The notes: a model not told the origin generated them from the letters alone. A stretch of DNA of 18,485 bases from JAXFQS01 sp034178815 (GCA_034178815.1 JAXFQS010000056.1:1-18485), one strand, 5' to 3'. Numbered from the stretch's first letter, positions 1-7,879 are shown. Numbers and translations are program-made.

Positions 1-1
1 C

Positions 2-1177
2 AGGGGGCTTTGCGGGGCAGGCGTCGCATTCAAACTACTCAACGCCTTGCTGCGCCTTCGAAAGGAGCAGGAGCAGACTCTTTTCGGTCTGAAAAATTAC
101 CTCTGGCTGGTCGCCATCGCAACGGTAGGAGACTCGGTTCCCTTGCGCGGTGAGAACCGATTAATCGTTCACACGGGATTGGAGCAGTTGAACCAAACCG
201 TTTCCCAACATCCCGGGCTTCAAGAACTTCTGAAACAGATAAGGCGCAATAAAGGCCGCCTTCAGGTCGCCGATATCGCTTACGGCATTGCCCCACATTT
301 GAACGCCGCCGGTCGTATCGAAGACCCGCGACGCGCCTACAAATTGCTGATTTGCACCACTGCCGAAGATGCCTTGCTTTTGGTCGGAGAACTGGTCAGC
401 CAAAACGCCCGACGAAAGCAGGAAGAAGAGCGGTTCGTGGCAGAGACAATAGCGCAATTGAAGCCCCCAGACCAGGTAATCTGCGTTTGTCCGAAGGGGT
501 GCACCGCTGGCATTATGGGAGTCATTGCCTCACGCCTTTGCGAGACTTACCAGTGCCCTGTCGTCATCGGCGTCAAACAGGGAGACGGCACCATTAAAGC
601 CTCAGCCAGAGTCCCTGAGCCTTGCAACGCCATTGAGTGTTTGAACGCCTGTCGCGACGAACTTGACAAATATGGTGGGCACGAACGAGCAGCAGGACTG
701 ACTATCAAAACTGGGCGCTTCAGGCAATTCAAGAGGGCCTTCTGTAAAGTCTGTGCTAGCAAGGCAAGCGACTCGCCAGCAGAACGGAAACTTCAACTAG
801 ATGGCTATCTTTTGCCTTCACAACTGCTCGACTTCGGTCTCAAAATTCCCCAACTCGAACCCTTTGGTTCAGGCAATCCCCTCCCCACCGTGGCAGTCGG
901 CGGACTCCGGCTTGAGCAGGTTGCCCCCATTCTCCGAAAATGGCTCCCCGCGCTGGATGGAAAAGGCGTAAAGCCCCAGCACCTAAGGTTCCAATTTAGA
1001 GCACACAATGGAACTATTATGGAAGGAATCTGGTTCCGCGCGGCAAAATATCACGCGCAACTTCAATCCCTGATTGGGCACGAAGTGGAAGTGGCTGCGA
1101 AACTAGAGCTCGACCACTATTATCCCAATCAGCCACGTGCGCGGCTGGTTATCCTCGACATTCGGGGAAAGCAATAA
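2..1177 (+). CDS. recJ: Single-stranded-DNA-specific exonuclease RecJ, 5'-truncated
   Basis: The reading frame is open from base 2, so the gene starts before the window; 391 C-terminal residues are visible. RecJ degrades single-stranded DNA 5' to 3' in recombination and repair, in the cytoplasm. The frame opens with LCGAGVAFKL, a RecJ-typical stretch, followed by an ATVGD-VPL-GENR segment (about 119-160) and a KYGGHERAAGLTI block whose GGH lies at 674-682. That block marks the DHHA1 domain. The C-terminal third (about 790-1170) fits the OB-fold domain of RecJ, with a PFGSGNPLP motif near 860. The N-terminal DHH catalytic motifs are outside the window, so activity cannot be judged. The stop at 1175-1177 lies 10 bp from the stop of the convergent tex gene. 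Identification is strong; the missing 5' part is due to the window edge, not a break in the gene. Confidence 0.95.
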   Translation, partial: RGLCGAGVAFKLLNALLRLRKEQEQTLFGLKNYLWLVAIATVGDSVPLRGENRLIVHTGLEQLNQTVSQHPGLQELLKQIRRNKGRLQVADIAYGIAPHLNAAGRIEDPRRAYKLLICTTAEDALLLVGELVSQNARRKQEEERFVAETIAQLKPPDQVICVCPKGCTAGIMGVIASRLCETYQCPVVIGVKQGDGTIKASARVPEPCNAIECLNACRDELDKYGGHERAAGLTIKTGRFRQFKRAFCKVCASKASDSPAERKLQLDGYLLPSQLLDFGLKIPQLEPFGSGNPLPTVAVGGLRLEQVAPILRKWLPALDGKGVKPQHLRFQFRAHNGTIMEGIWFRAAKYHAQLQSLIGHEVEVAAKLELDHYYPNQPRARLVILDIRGKQ

Positions 1178-1187
1178 AGCCAAGGAT

Positions 1188-3413
1188 TTAGAGCCCGGCA
1201 AAGGGATTGCAGCTAAAGCCGCCTTGAGTCCTTGGAGGATGTTTGTCGCCCCCCAATCGAGGCGTAGTCGCACGCGAACTCGAAGCATCCCTGCGAGAGG
1301 AATTCTTTCGCGCCGAAAGCGATATCCGCTTGCGCGCAAGGTCGACAGAAAGCACTCGCACCTGAAGCTTGTCTCCAGTTTTGACCACCGAAGAAGGATC
1401 GCTTATATAGTGGTCGGACAATTCCGAGACATGCACCAGTCCATCTTGATGAACCCCGATGTCTACAAATACCCCGAAGGCCGTGACATTGGTCACAATT
1501 CCCTCCAGTGTCATCCCCGCCTTGACATCATCCAAAGTTAGGACATCATCCCGGAAAGCCGGAGGTTCAAAGGTCGCTCGCGGGTCTCGTCCTGGTTTCT
1601 TGAGTTCCGCCAAAATGTCCCTCAGAGTAGGCTCCCCCACATCAGCGGATAGGTAGCGGCGAATGTCAATCTTGTCAACCAGCTTCCCATTTCCAATCAG
1701 TTCCACAACCGTGACTCCAAGGTCAGAGGCCATGTGTTCGACTAGCGGATAACGTTCCGGATGTACCGCAGAAGCATCAAGCGGATTTGCCGCGCCGTGA
1801 ATACGAAGGAAGCCCGCCGCCTGTTCAAATGTCTTGGGACCAAGTCCTGGAACATCCATCAACTCGCGGCGGGATTTGAAGGATCCGTGTGCATCCCTAT
1901 AGTCGACAAGACGCTTGGCCATTGTCGTGCCAATACCGGATACCCGAGTAAGTAGCGGAGCGGAGGCCGTATTGAGTTCCACGCCGACGCGATTTACGCA
2001 ACTGACCACCACTTCGTCGAGTTTGGCTGCCAGCAAGGGCTGGTGCACATCGTGCTGGTATTGTCCGACTCCGATGGCCTTGGGGTCTATTTTGACCAGT
2101 TCAGCCAGTGGGTCTTGAAGGCGTCGACCGATTGATATGGCACCGCGCACGGTCAAGTCCAACTGCGGGAATTCTTCTCGGGCGATCTCGGAGGCACTGT
2201 ATACGGACGCTCCGGACTCGCTGACGGCAACGACTGCGATTGATTTCGCATTGGCTGCCGCTAGGGTCTGGCGTACGAATGACTCTGTCTCTCGGCCTCC
2301 CGTTCCATTCCCGACTGCTATGGCAAAGGGTTTGGTATCGGCAAGGAGTTTAAGCAGTTCGACTCTTGCCTCAAGTTGTTGTCGGTCGCCTTTCTGGAGG
2401 TAGATGACGGTATTGCGCAGGAACTTTCCGTTGGCATCGAGCGCGACCACTTTGCACCCTGTGCGAATGCCGGGATCTATAGCGACAACCGGATGTTCGC
2501 CTAGCGGGGGGGCGAGCAGGAGGTTCCGCAGATTTGCGGCGAATACTTCCACCGCGGCGCGGTCTGACTTCATTTTGAGTTCGACCAGGACATCGATTTC
2601 CACGCTTGGCAGCAAAAGCCTTTTGCAGGCATCTTGGGCTGAGAGGTCTAGGTGTTCCGAATGGCCATAGCGGGCGGCGATGGCATCCAGTATTGGGGTG
2701 GAATCGCAGACCAGACGCGCTCTTAGGATGCCTTCTGTCTGCCCCCGGCGAATAGCTAGGTACCGGTGCGACGGAATGGCGGAAACGGACTCGCTGAAGT
2801 CGTAGTACTGTTCGAATTTCGTGGGTTCGAGCGGCTTGGGCTCGACGACTTGGGAGACTAGGCGCGCGTGGGTTGCCATATAGGTGCGGGCAAAGCCTCT
2901 GATGTCAGCGTCTTCGGCCATTTGCTCGGCGACAATATCCCTAGCCCCGGACAAGGCGGAGGCAATATCCGGGATGTTTTCGGTGACAAAGGCGGCGGCG
3001 GTCTCTTCAAGGCAGGTGTCTCGCGCCAGGAGTTTCTGCGCCAGGGGTTCGAGCCCGTTTTCCTTGGCAATCATTGCCCGCGTGCGGCGTTTGGGCTTGT
3101 AGGGCAAATAGAGGTCTTCGAGGGCGGATTTGGTTTGGCAGGCCTCTATTTTACGCCGCAGGTCTTCGGTGAGTTTGCCCTGGTCGTCAATCGACTTTAA
3201 GATGGCGGTGCGGCGTTCGTCTAGTTCACGGTAGTAGGCGAGGCGCTCTTGGATTTTGCCAATCTGAACCTCGTCGAGGTTTCCGTGTGCTTCCTTGCGA
3301 TATCGGGCGATAAATGGGATGGTGGAACCTTCGGCAAGGAGTTGGGCGACGGCTTGTATCTGACGCGGCGCTATCTTGAGTTCGTCAACGAGTTGGGAAA
3401 TGGCATCGGTCAT
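1188..3413 (-). CDS. tex: Tex family RNA-binding transcription accessory protein
   Basis: The 741-residue product matches Tex, a conserved cytoplasmic nucleic-acid-binding protein related to eukaryotic Spt6. Visible in order are an N-terminal helical region with the family stretch TIPFIARYRKEA (residues 31-42), a YqgF-like RNase-H-fold domain opening with VVAIDPGIRTGCK (309-321), tandem helix-hairpin-helix motifs with VSGIG and VPGLG (about 485-545), and a C-terminal S1 domain (about 634-702) containing HQDGLVHVSEL. A basic, serine-rich tail follows. I chose the ATG at 3411-3413 because Tex homology begins there and an AGGA sits about 8 bases upstream. The frame stays open upstream to 3758, but that part has no Tex character. 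The length is slightly below the usual 750-790 residues. Tex has been linked to transcription and toxin-gene expression in several bacteria; the exact role here is unknown. Confidence 0.95.
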   Translation of the reverse strand: MTDAISQLVDELKIAPRQIQAVAQLLAEGSTIPFIARYRKEAHGNLDEVQIGKIQERLAYYRELDERRTAILKSIDDQGKLTEDLRRKIEACQTKSALEDLYLPYKPKRRTRAMIAKENGLEPLAQKLLARDTCLEETAAAFVTENIPDIASALSGARDIVAEQMAEDADIRGFARTYMATHARLVSQVVEPKPLEPTKFEQYYDFSESVSAIPSHRYLAIRRGQTEGILRARLVCDSTPILDAIAARYGHSEHLDLSAQDACKRLLLPSVEIDVLVELKMKSDRAAVEVFAANLRNLLLAPPLGEHPVVAIDPGIRTGCKVVALDANGKFLRNTVIYLQKGDRQQLEARVELLKLLADTKPFAIAVGNGTGGRETESFVRQTLAAANAKSIAVVAVSESGASVYSASEIAREEFPQLDLTVRGAISIGRRLQDPLAELVKIDPKAIGVGQYQHDVHQPLLAAKLDEVVVSCVNRVGVELNTASAPLLTRVSGIGTTMAKRLVDYRDAHGSFKSRRELMDVPGLGPKTFEQAAGFLRIHGAANPLDASAVHPERYPLVEHMASDLGVTVVELIGNGKLVDKIDIRRYLSADVGEPTLRDILAELKKPGRDPRATFEPPAFRDDVLTLDDVKAGMTLEGIVTNVTAFGVFVDIGVHQDGLVHVSELSDHYISDPSSVVKTGDKLQVRVLSVDLARKRISLSARKNSSRRDASSSRATTPRLGGDKHPPRTQGGFSCNPFAGL

Positions 3414-3440
3414 TTGGAAAGTCCTATTGGGCTGGAGGTA

Positions 3441-3469
3441 ATGATACCATTTCGCCGTTCGACAAGCAA
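3441..3469 (-). promoter_or_regulatory. Candidate promoter for tex
   Basis: Read on the minus strand, TATCAT (3441-3446) is a 5/6 match to the -10 box and is preceded by TGG, giving an extended -10 (TGn). A weak -35 candidate TTGCTT (3464-3469) lies 17 bp upstream. Transcription would start near 3434, about 20 bases before the tex ATG. The -10 is convincing and the -35 is not. Confidence 0.45.
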
Positions 3470-3641
3470 GCAGGAGCGTTCGTTCGCACTCAACAAGACA
3501 ATCGGAAACATAAAGCGCGTCTCCGCACTCCTTTGCAGAGATCCACCCGGCCTCGGCTGGCTTGCGGGTAAGTTGATAGGTGCCGCAAGCACGAAGCGGG
3601 GTCAGGCACCCATTGGGAGTTGTGCAGCCGATCCGGCCAAA

Positions 3642-3701
3642 AGATAGCAACCTCTCCTCCCCATTGGTGGCTTGCCCTAGATAGTAAAGGTAGACACCTT
3701 G
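3642..3701 (+). repeat. Intergenic dispersed repeat, copy A
   Basis: This 60-bp stretch begins AGATAGCAACCT and ends GGTAGACACCTTG. It shares both ends and its overall length with copy B at 14748-14807. Its middle part (CAACCT..CCCC.ATTGGTGG.CT) matches the reverse complement of copy C near 7827-7862. It contains the palindrome AAGGT-AGAC-ACCTT at 3687-3700. The copies are diverged, so this is a by-eye alignment with indels. The function is unknown. Confidence 0.5.
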
Positions 3702-3833
3702 TGGAGCAGCAGGTTGCAACCCTATACCCGCTTTCCTTCTTACCCACAGAACACCCACGCCGGCGGCAAAATCCTAATGCCGAGGACGAGTAATTGCCTT
3801 AGGCTTGAAGAGGCGTCCGTGCGAAACGACAAA

Positions 3834-3866
3834 GCGCCGCGCAATGGCAGAACCATTGCGCGGCGC
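3834..3866. other. Perfect 14-bp inverted repeat, possible terminator of a small minus-strand transcript
   Basis: The arms GCGCCGCGCAATGG (3834-3847) and CCATTGCGCGGCGC (3853-3866) pair perfectly around a 5-base loop. On the minus strand the stem is followed by TTTGTCGTTT, a broken T-tract, so it could terminate minus-strand transcription. On the plus strand no T-run follows. No minus-strand gene lies upstream of it. Promoter-like boxes on the minus strand (TTGAGC at 3944-3949, 17-bp spacer, TATATA at 3921-3926, each only 4/6) would give a transcript of roughly 90 bases ending at this hairpin. A small RNA is therefore possible but unproven. Confidence 0.5.
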
Positions 3867-4005
3867 AGGGTATGTGTGTTATGTTGCAATGAAAACCGGC
3901 GAAACCGGAAAGACTACACCTATATACCAATAACACTCGGTACGCTCAAATCCTAGCAAAAGCCCCAACTCGAAACAATTACCCGTTTGGGTAGGGGGTT
4001 CGTGC

Positions 4006-4033
4006 GTGACATTAGGAGAAAATTGGCTACAAT
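4006..4033 (+). promoter_or_regulatory. Candidate promoter for the histidine kinase operon
   Basis: GTGACA (4006-4011) and TACAAT (4028-4033) are each 5/6 matches to the sigma-70 boxes, with a 16-bp spacer. The predicted transcription start falls at about 4040, right at the ATG chosen for the kinase, which would make the message almost leaderless. This conflicts with use of the upstream TTG start discussed under the kinase gene. Confidence 0.35.
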
Positions 4034-4040
4034 AGAGGAC

Positions 4041-6131
4041 ATGAAGACAATCCGATCCATCCTAAGCCTCATCCTGCTTGCCGTCGCACCACTCGCGGCT
4101 CAGGAAGATCGGATTCCCCACAAGGCAGTCTGCGAAATTACCCATGACCTGCTGACCGGAGAGCTCGCAAAACCCGGTGCGCAAGTCCGCTTGGAAGGGT
4201 GGATCAGCGCCACAGCGGGTGAATTGGTTGTCCTCTCAGACAACACAGGATCCATCTGCGTTCTGGCAAACGGCGTGCCGGAACTTGAGATAGGCCACAC
4301 ACTCATTCTGACCTGCGCCGCCAACCGAAATCCCAAAACCTGCGATGACATTCAACTCATTGCGGCCGATGCCGTCATTCTCCAGAAACGCCCCCCACAC
4401 AAGCCTTACCGAGCGACCATTCCAGAAATCAGCACCGGCCACTATGACCTTTGGAGAGTCACCCTTGAAGGCGTTGTCACCAACATCGCCTCAGACGAGA
4501 ATGATTCCACCTTGCTAGAATTGACCCTTGAATCGGATGGCTTAGCAATAGTTCTCACCTTGCCCCGCACGCCGGAGTCTGAGAAGCAAATGGCCGACCT
4601 GCTGGATTCCTGCGTCAGTGTCACGGGGATTGTACTACCTTCCATCTGGACACCTAGACGATATGCCGGACAGCGTATCCACCTGACGAACCCAGACGCA
4701 ATCATCAGGCTGCGCCCTACAGTTCCGACAGGCGCCCCGCTTCCTAACGACCGCGACATTCCGGCGGCACTCAAGCGCCACTTTCCTAGACGCTATTCCA
4801 TCGACGGGCAGGTTATCGCCTACAGTTCTCCTCGTGCCGGATGGTTGCGAAGCCCTACTGGGCGAACCATCCGGTTCTGCCTTGCACCAGACTCCCCGTC
4901 TCCAACACCTGGTTCGAATGTCCGTGTGGTTGGATTTTTGCGCACAGATACTTTCTTCGTCTATCTTGAAAACGCCCATTGCACTTCCCTTCCCGCCTCT
5001 GCATATGCGCCTATTCTGCCTAGCGAAACTACCATTCGAGACCTACTTATCTCGCCCCAGAATCAGCGTGTTGTACGCCCCAGTCTTGACGGCAAATTGG
5101 TCCGATTTGAGGCAAGTGTCGCAGACATTCGTCCCTATGCCGAGGGAGGGGGCGAATGCCGCCTTGAGGCTGATGGGTTGAGTCTACCGGCTCGTTTTCT
5201 TGACTTCCCGCCCCCGCCGGTCAATAGCCGAATTGTCATTCAAGGTGCCTGCTTGGTCACGACTGAGGGTTCAATCGGGCAACCAAGGACGCGACTTTCT
5301 GGATTGTGCATTCTGCCTAGGAGTTCGGCCGATATTTTGGTGCTCGCGAACCCGCCTTGGTGGACGCATTCGCGCCTCAAGTATGCCAGCGTGTTTTTGC
5401 TCGTGCTTGTGGCGCTGGTGCTTGTTTGGAACCGGGCGCTCTCCGTCCTTCTGAAACGACACGCCAAGCGATGGCTTGACGCCCGCCTCCAGCATTCCTT
5501 GGCCGAATTGAAGGTCAAGGAACGCACCCGTCTTGCCGTCGAACTGCACGATTCGCTGGCGCAGAGCCTAATGGGCGTGGCCCTTCAGTTGGCAGCCGCC
5601 GAGCGCGGGCTTCCTGCCGAAGCAACCGCGTCGCGGCAATCCATCCATCTGGCGGAACGAATGCTTCAATCCAGCCACGATGACATCCGCCGTTGCATTT
5701 GGGATTTGCGCCACCTTGTCATGGACGAGCGCAATTTGTCGGAGGCGCTGCGTCAGGCCCTCGCCCCTCAGTTGCATGGAAATGTGGCGATTGATATCAA
5801 CCTTCCCCTCCCGAAGGAACGCATCAATGAGGAGCAATCCTACCTACTCCTGAGGGTGATTCGTGAATTGGTTTTGAATGCCATCCGACACGGTCACGCC
5901 ACCCGAATCTCCGTGAGCGGAAAGATCCAGGAGCGAACCTTGACCGTCACGGTTACCGACAACGGCTCGGGATTCAATCCCGCGACTGCCCCCGGACTCC
6001 CAGAAGGACACTTCGGGTTGCAAGGCGTCCGAGAGCGCATTCGCCACGGAAGAGGCACCCTTACAATCGAAACGGCCCCAGGAGAAGGCGCACGCATCAC
6101 CTTCACCATCGACTTGGCCCAAAAGGAATAG
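4041..6131 (+). CDS. Membrane sensor histidine kinase, NarL/DegS (HisKA_3) type, with long OB-like periplasmic region
   Basis: The 696-residue kinase has a signal-peptide-like start (residues 1-20, cleavage near LAAQ), a periplasmic region to about 440, one membrane helix (about 448-467), and a cytoplasmic kinase. The phosphoacceptor is His503 in RLAVELHDSLAQ, the HisKA_3 pattern. The ATPase domain shows the N box RELVLNA (Asn613), DNGSGF (from 640) and a GHFGLQGVRERI G2 box. There is no HAMP, PAS or receiver domain. The periplasmic part reads as four similar beta-rich segments (about 47-115, 135-225, 250-315, 349-435) that resemble OB folds; the ligand is unknown. The start is uncertain: the ATG has AGAGGA only 1 base upstream, while an in-frame TTG at 4023 has AGGAG at good spacing. 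I prefer the ATG because it gives a classical signal peptide. The next gene begins 9 bp after the stop, so it is almost certainly the cognate regulator. Confidence 0.92.
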   Translation: MKTIRSILSLILLAVAPLAAQEDRIPHKAVCEITHDLLTGELAKPGAQVRLEGWISATAGELVVLSDNTGSICVLANGVPELEIGHTLILTCAANRNPKTCDDIQLIAADAVILQKRPPHKPYRATIPEISTGHYDLWRVTLEGVVTNIASDENDSTLLELTLESDGLAIVLTLPRTPESEKQMADLLDSCVSVTGIVLPSIWTPRRYAGQRIHLTNPDAIIRLRPTVPTGAPLPNDRDIPAALKRHFPRRYSIDGQVIAYSSPRAGWLRSPTGRTIRFCLAPDSPSPTPGSNVRVVGFLRTDTFFVYLENAHCTSLPASAYAPILPSETTIRDLLISPQNQRVVRPSLDGKLVRFEASVADIRPYAEGGGECRLEADGLSLPARFLDFPPPPVNSRIVIQGACLVTTEGSIGQPRTRLSGLCILPRSSADILVLANPPWWTHSRLKYASVFLLVLVALVLVWNRALSVLLKRHAKRWLDARLQHSLAELKVKERTRLAVELHDSLAQSLMGVALQLAAAERGLPAEATASRQSIHLAERMLQSSHDDIRRCIWDLRHLVMDERNLSEALRQALAPQLHGNVAIDINLPLPKERINEEQSYLLLRVIRELVLNAIRHGHATRISVSGKIQERTLTVTVTDNGSGFNPATAPGLPEGHFGLQGVRERIRHGRGTLTIETAPGEGARITFTIDLAQKE

Positions 6132-6140
6132 ACGCCCCCC

Positions 6141-6764
6141 ATGGAACCAATCAAAATCCTCCTTGCCGACGACCACGCCATTGTCCGTATGGGACTCGGA
6201 GCCCTACTCGCCACTGAACCGGGACTGCAAATAGTCGCCGAAGCCGCAGACGGCGAAGAAGCCGTCCAGATTGCGACCGCCCTCCATCCCGATTTGGTCA
6301 TTATGGACATCCTGATGCCATTGCTCGACGGCATTGCGGCCACACGCGAGATCCGCCGCCTTTCCCCTTCGCCCGCTGTGATTGTCCTGACTAGCAGCAC
6401 TGCCCCGGAAGACCTATCCTCCGCCCGTGAGGCCGGCGCACAAGGCATCGTCATCAAATCCGCCGCCAATGACGAACTCCTTGCCGCCATCGACGCCGTC
6501 TGCCGCCAGCGAACCACCTACATTTCACCCGATGCGGCACAGCTTTTGGAAGAACAACGAGACCTCCCCAAACTCACACCACGCCAGATAGAAGTTCTCC
6601 ACTCCCTCTCCCGGGGACTCACCAACAAGGACATCGCCAAACAATTCGGAATCAGCGCCAACTGCGTCAAACTCCATCTGGCAAACATCTTTACCCGCCT
6701 TGGTGCCGCCAACCGAGCTGAGGCCATCTCCATTGCCCTTCGCCACCGCCTTATTCGAGACTAA
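6141..6764 (+). CDS. NarL/FixJ-family response regulator (receiver plus LuxR-type HTH)
   Basis: The 207-residue cytoplasmic transcription factor has a receiver domain with the acidic pair Asp10-Asp11, phosphoacceptor Asp56 in LVIMDILMP, the switch region LTSSTA and the conserved Lys in VIKSAA. A LuxR-type helix-turn-helix follows in the C-terminal third, with LTPRQIEVLHSLSRGLTNKDIA and the recognition region ISANCVKLHLANIFTRLGA. All key residues are present and the length is normal for the family. The gene lies 9 bp after the histidine kinase, and phosphotransfer from that kinase is the obvious inference. AAGGA sits about 14 bases before the ATG, so translation may be partly coupled to the kinase. 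Target genes are not evident, although the operon's own promoter and the two downstream genes are natural candidates. Confidence 0.95.
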   Translation: MEPIKILLADDHAIVRMGLGALLATEPGLQIVAEAADGEEAVQIATALHPDLVIMDILMPLLDGIAATREIRRLSPSPAVIVLTSSTAPEDLSSAREAGAQGIVIKSAANDELLAAIDAVCRQRTTYISPDAAQLLEEQRDLPKLTPRQIEVLHSLSRGLTNKDIAKQFGISANCVKLHLANIFTRLGAANRAEAISIALRHRLIRD

Positions 6765-6775
6765 CCCACACAACC

Positions 6776-7543
6776 ATGCGACTAGCCATACTCTCTTCCG
6801 GAAGCAGCGGAAACGCCACCATCATTCAAACCTCCACCACCACCATCTTGCTCGACGCCGGCATCACTTGTGCCCAAGTCCGCAGGCGTCTTGATACCAT
6901 TGGCCTTGAGGGAACCATGCCTAACGCCATTCTCTTGACGCACTCGCATGGTGACCACACCAGCGGGCTGGAAGTCATCTGCGGCAAGCACCCAGGCCTC
7001 ACCTGTTATGCCAATGTCCTGACCGCTAATGCACTCTACGGCAAGGAGATTCCCTTCCTGATCTTTGAGGACGGCGCGCCATTTGAATTGGGCGACATTC
7101 TGGTCACGCCCATACCCGTTCCACACGACGCCCCCGGCACCGTTGGCTACCGATTGGAGTCTAATGGGAAAGCGCTCCTCTACCTCTCAGATCTGGGGTG
7201 CATCGGTCCCGCCGTGCGCGCACACGCCGAGCAAGTCGACCTCATTGCGGTTGAGTCCAACCATGACCCCCGTTTACTCCAAGCGTCCGCCCGACCAGAT
7301 TTTCTCAAACAGCGCATAGCAGGCCGCTTCGGGCACCTCTCCAACGGTGACGCCGCCGAGTTTGTCCGGTCGTGCGCTTCCCCTCGACTGCGCCACCTCG
7401 TGCTACTCCACCTCTCCCACGCCTGCAACTCTCCCGAACTTGCCCGGGAGACTATGTCCTCCTGCCTGCGGGAAATCAACCGTCCCGACATTACCCTAAC
7501 TATTGCCACGCCCGAAACGCCAACCCCCATCATACAACTCTAA
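6776..7543 (+). CDS. YycJ/WalJ-like metallo-beta-lactamase-fold hydrolase
   Basis: The 255-residue soluble protein starts with LAILSSGSSGNAT, the typical opening of the YycJ/WalJ branch of the metallo-beta-lactamase superfamily. The metal-binding motif THSHGDH supplies His56, His58, Asp60 and His61. Further likely ligands are a His in VPHDAPGT, an Asp in YLSDLG and a His in the C-terminal LLHLSHACNSPELA segment. Members of the family are thought to be zinc-dependent hydrolases or nucleases, but the substrate is not established. The gene follows the response regulator by 11 bp, with no Shine-Dalgarno site visible before its ATG, so it probably depends on operon readthrough. In Firmicutes walJ accompanies the WalRK two-component system. 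Here the neighbouring kinase is of a different type, so the parallel may be coincidental. Confidence 0.88.
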   Translation: MRLAILSSGSSGNATIIQTSTTTILLDAGITCAQVRRRLDTIGLEGTMPNAILLTHSHGDHTSGLEVICGKHPGLTCYANVLTANALYGKEIPFLIFEDGAPFELGDILVTPIPVPHDAPGTVGYRLESNGKALLYLSDLGCIGPAVRAHAEQVDLIAVESNHDPRLLQASARPDFLKQRIAGRFGHLSNGDAAEFVRSCASPRLRHLVLLHLSHACNSPELARETMSSCLREINRPDITLTIATPETPTPIIQL

Positions 7544-7545
7544 CA

Positions 7546-7797
7546 ATGCCCACCTACACCTACCAAGCCGTCACCGAAAAAGATTCCTGCCCCCGCTGCC
7601 GAAAAGCGTTTGAAGTCATTCAGCCACTAGCCGCCCCCCGCCTAGAGACCTGCCCCGAGTGCGGCGCCCCCATCCATAAACTCATTGCCGCTCCAGCAAT
7701 CGGCCGATCCAAGTCAACCCTTGATCAGCGCGCCAAAGCCGCTGGCTTTCACAAACTCAAAAAGATCGGCAAGGGCGAGTACGAAAAGCAGTATTGA
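7546..7797 (+). CDS. FmdB-family small zinc-ribbon protein
   Basis: This 83-residue protein begins MPTYTYQA and has two knuckles, CPRC (Cys15, Cys18) and CPECG (Cys36, Cys39). This is the zinc-ribbon arrangement of the FmdB/CxxC_CxxC_SSSS family of putative regulators. A basic C-terminal tail follows. The ATG lies 2 bp after the stop of the YycJ-like gene, with no separate ribosome binding site, so it is the last gene of the four-gene operon. A longer in-frame opening exists upstream inside the preceding gene, but the MPTYTY start is diagnostic. FmdB members were named after a regulator next to formamidase genes and their molecular role is poorly defined; zinc binding is the safe statement. 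The stop is followed by a spacer with a strong hairpin at 7842-7879. Confidence 0.88.
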   Translation: MPTYTYQAVTEKDSCPRCRKAFEVIQPLAAPRLETCPECGAPIHKLIAAPAIGRSKSTLDQRAKAAGFHKLKKIGKGEYEKQY

Positions 7798-7826
7798 CCC
7801 AGCCGAATTCCTACCAAACAATTCCA

Positions 7827-7867
7827 CTCAGTCGAGCCCACCAATAGGGGACGAAGGTTGACACCTT
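7827..7867 (-). repeat. Intergenic dispersed repeat, copy C (inverted orientation)
   Basis: Read on the minus strand, the stretch TCAACCTTCGTCCCCTATTG, followed by GTGGGCTCG, aligns with copy A (CAACCTCTCCTCCCCATTGG, then TGGCTTG) and more loosely with copy B (CAACCTTTGCCCCTA). On the plus strand AAGGTTGACACCTT (7854-7867) differs from AAGGTAGACACCTT of copy A at one base. It overlaps the hairpin at 7842-7879. Confidence 0.45.
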
Positions 7868-7879
7868 CGCCCCCTATTG
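7842..7879. terminator. 17-bp hairpin downstream of the kinase operon, possible terminator
   Basis: The arms CAATAGGGGACGAAGGT (7842-7858) and ACCTTCGCCCCCTATTG (7863-7879) pair over 17 positions with a single mismatch (A7851/C7870) and a TGAC loop. The stem lies 44 bp after the last gene of the plus-strand operon, so termination is plausible. Only a weak T-run (ATTT) follows it. One arm and the loop coincide with repeat copy C, so the hairpin may instead be part of that element. Confidence 0.55.

Larger units (their letters stand above)
3414..4040. other. 627-bp spacer between divergent tex and the histidine kinase operon
   Basis: I see no convincing gene in this stretch. The tex frame remains open on the minus strand up to 3758, and short plus-strand frames exist, but none resembles a known family or has a good start site. 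Recognisable contents are the tex promoter candidate near 3441-3469, a 60-bp repeat copy at 3642-3701, a 10-bp palindrome GGTTGCAACC at 3712-3721, a perfect 14-bp-stem hairpin at 3834-3866, a small hairpin TACCC-GTTT-GGGTA at 3980-3993, and promoter-like boxes on both strands near 3921-3949 and 4006-4033. Confidence 0.6.

Noticed and set aside
3414..3758. In-frame upstream extension of tex (115 codons)
   Set aside because: The extra residues have no Tex character, the family homology starts at the ATG at 3411-3413 with an AGGA upstream, and the region holds a tex -10 box and repeat copy A.
5894..6517. 207-codon open frame on the minus strand opposite the kinase/regulator junction
   Set aside because: Composition is Ser/Ala/Arg-rich without any motif, and it lies antisense to two clear genes; it is a shadow of their codon bias.
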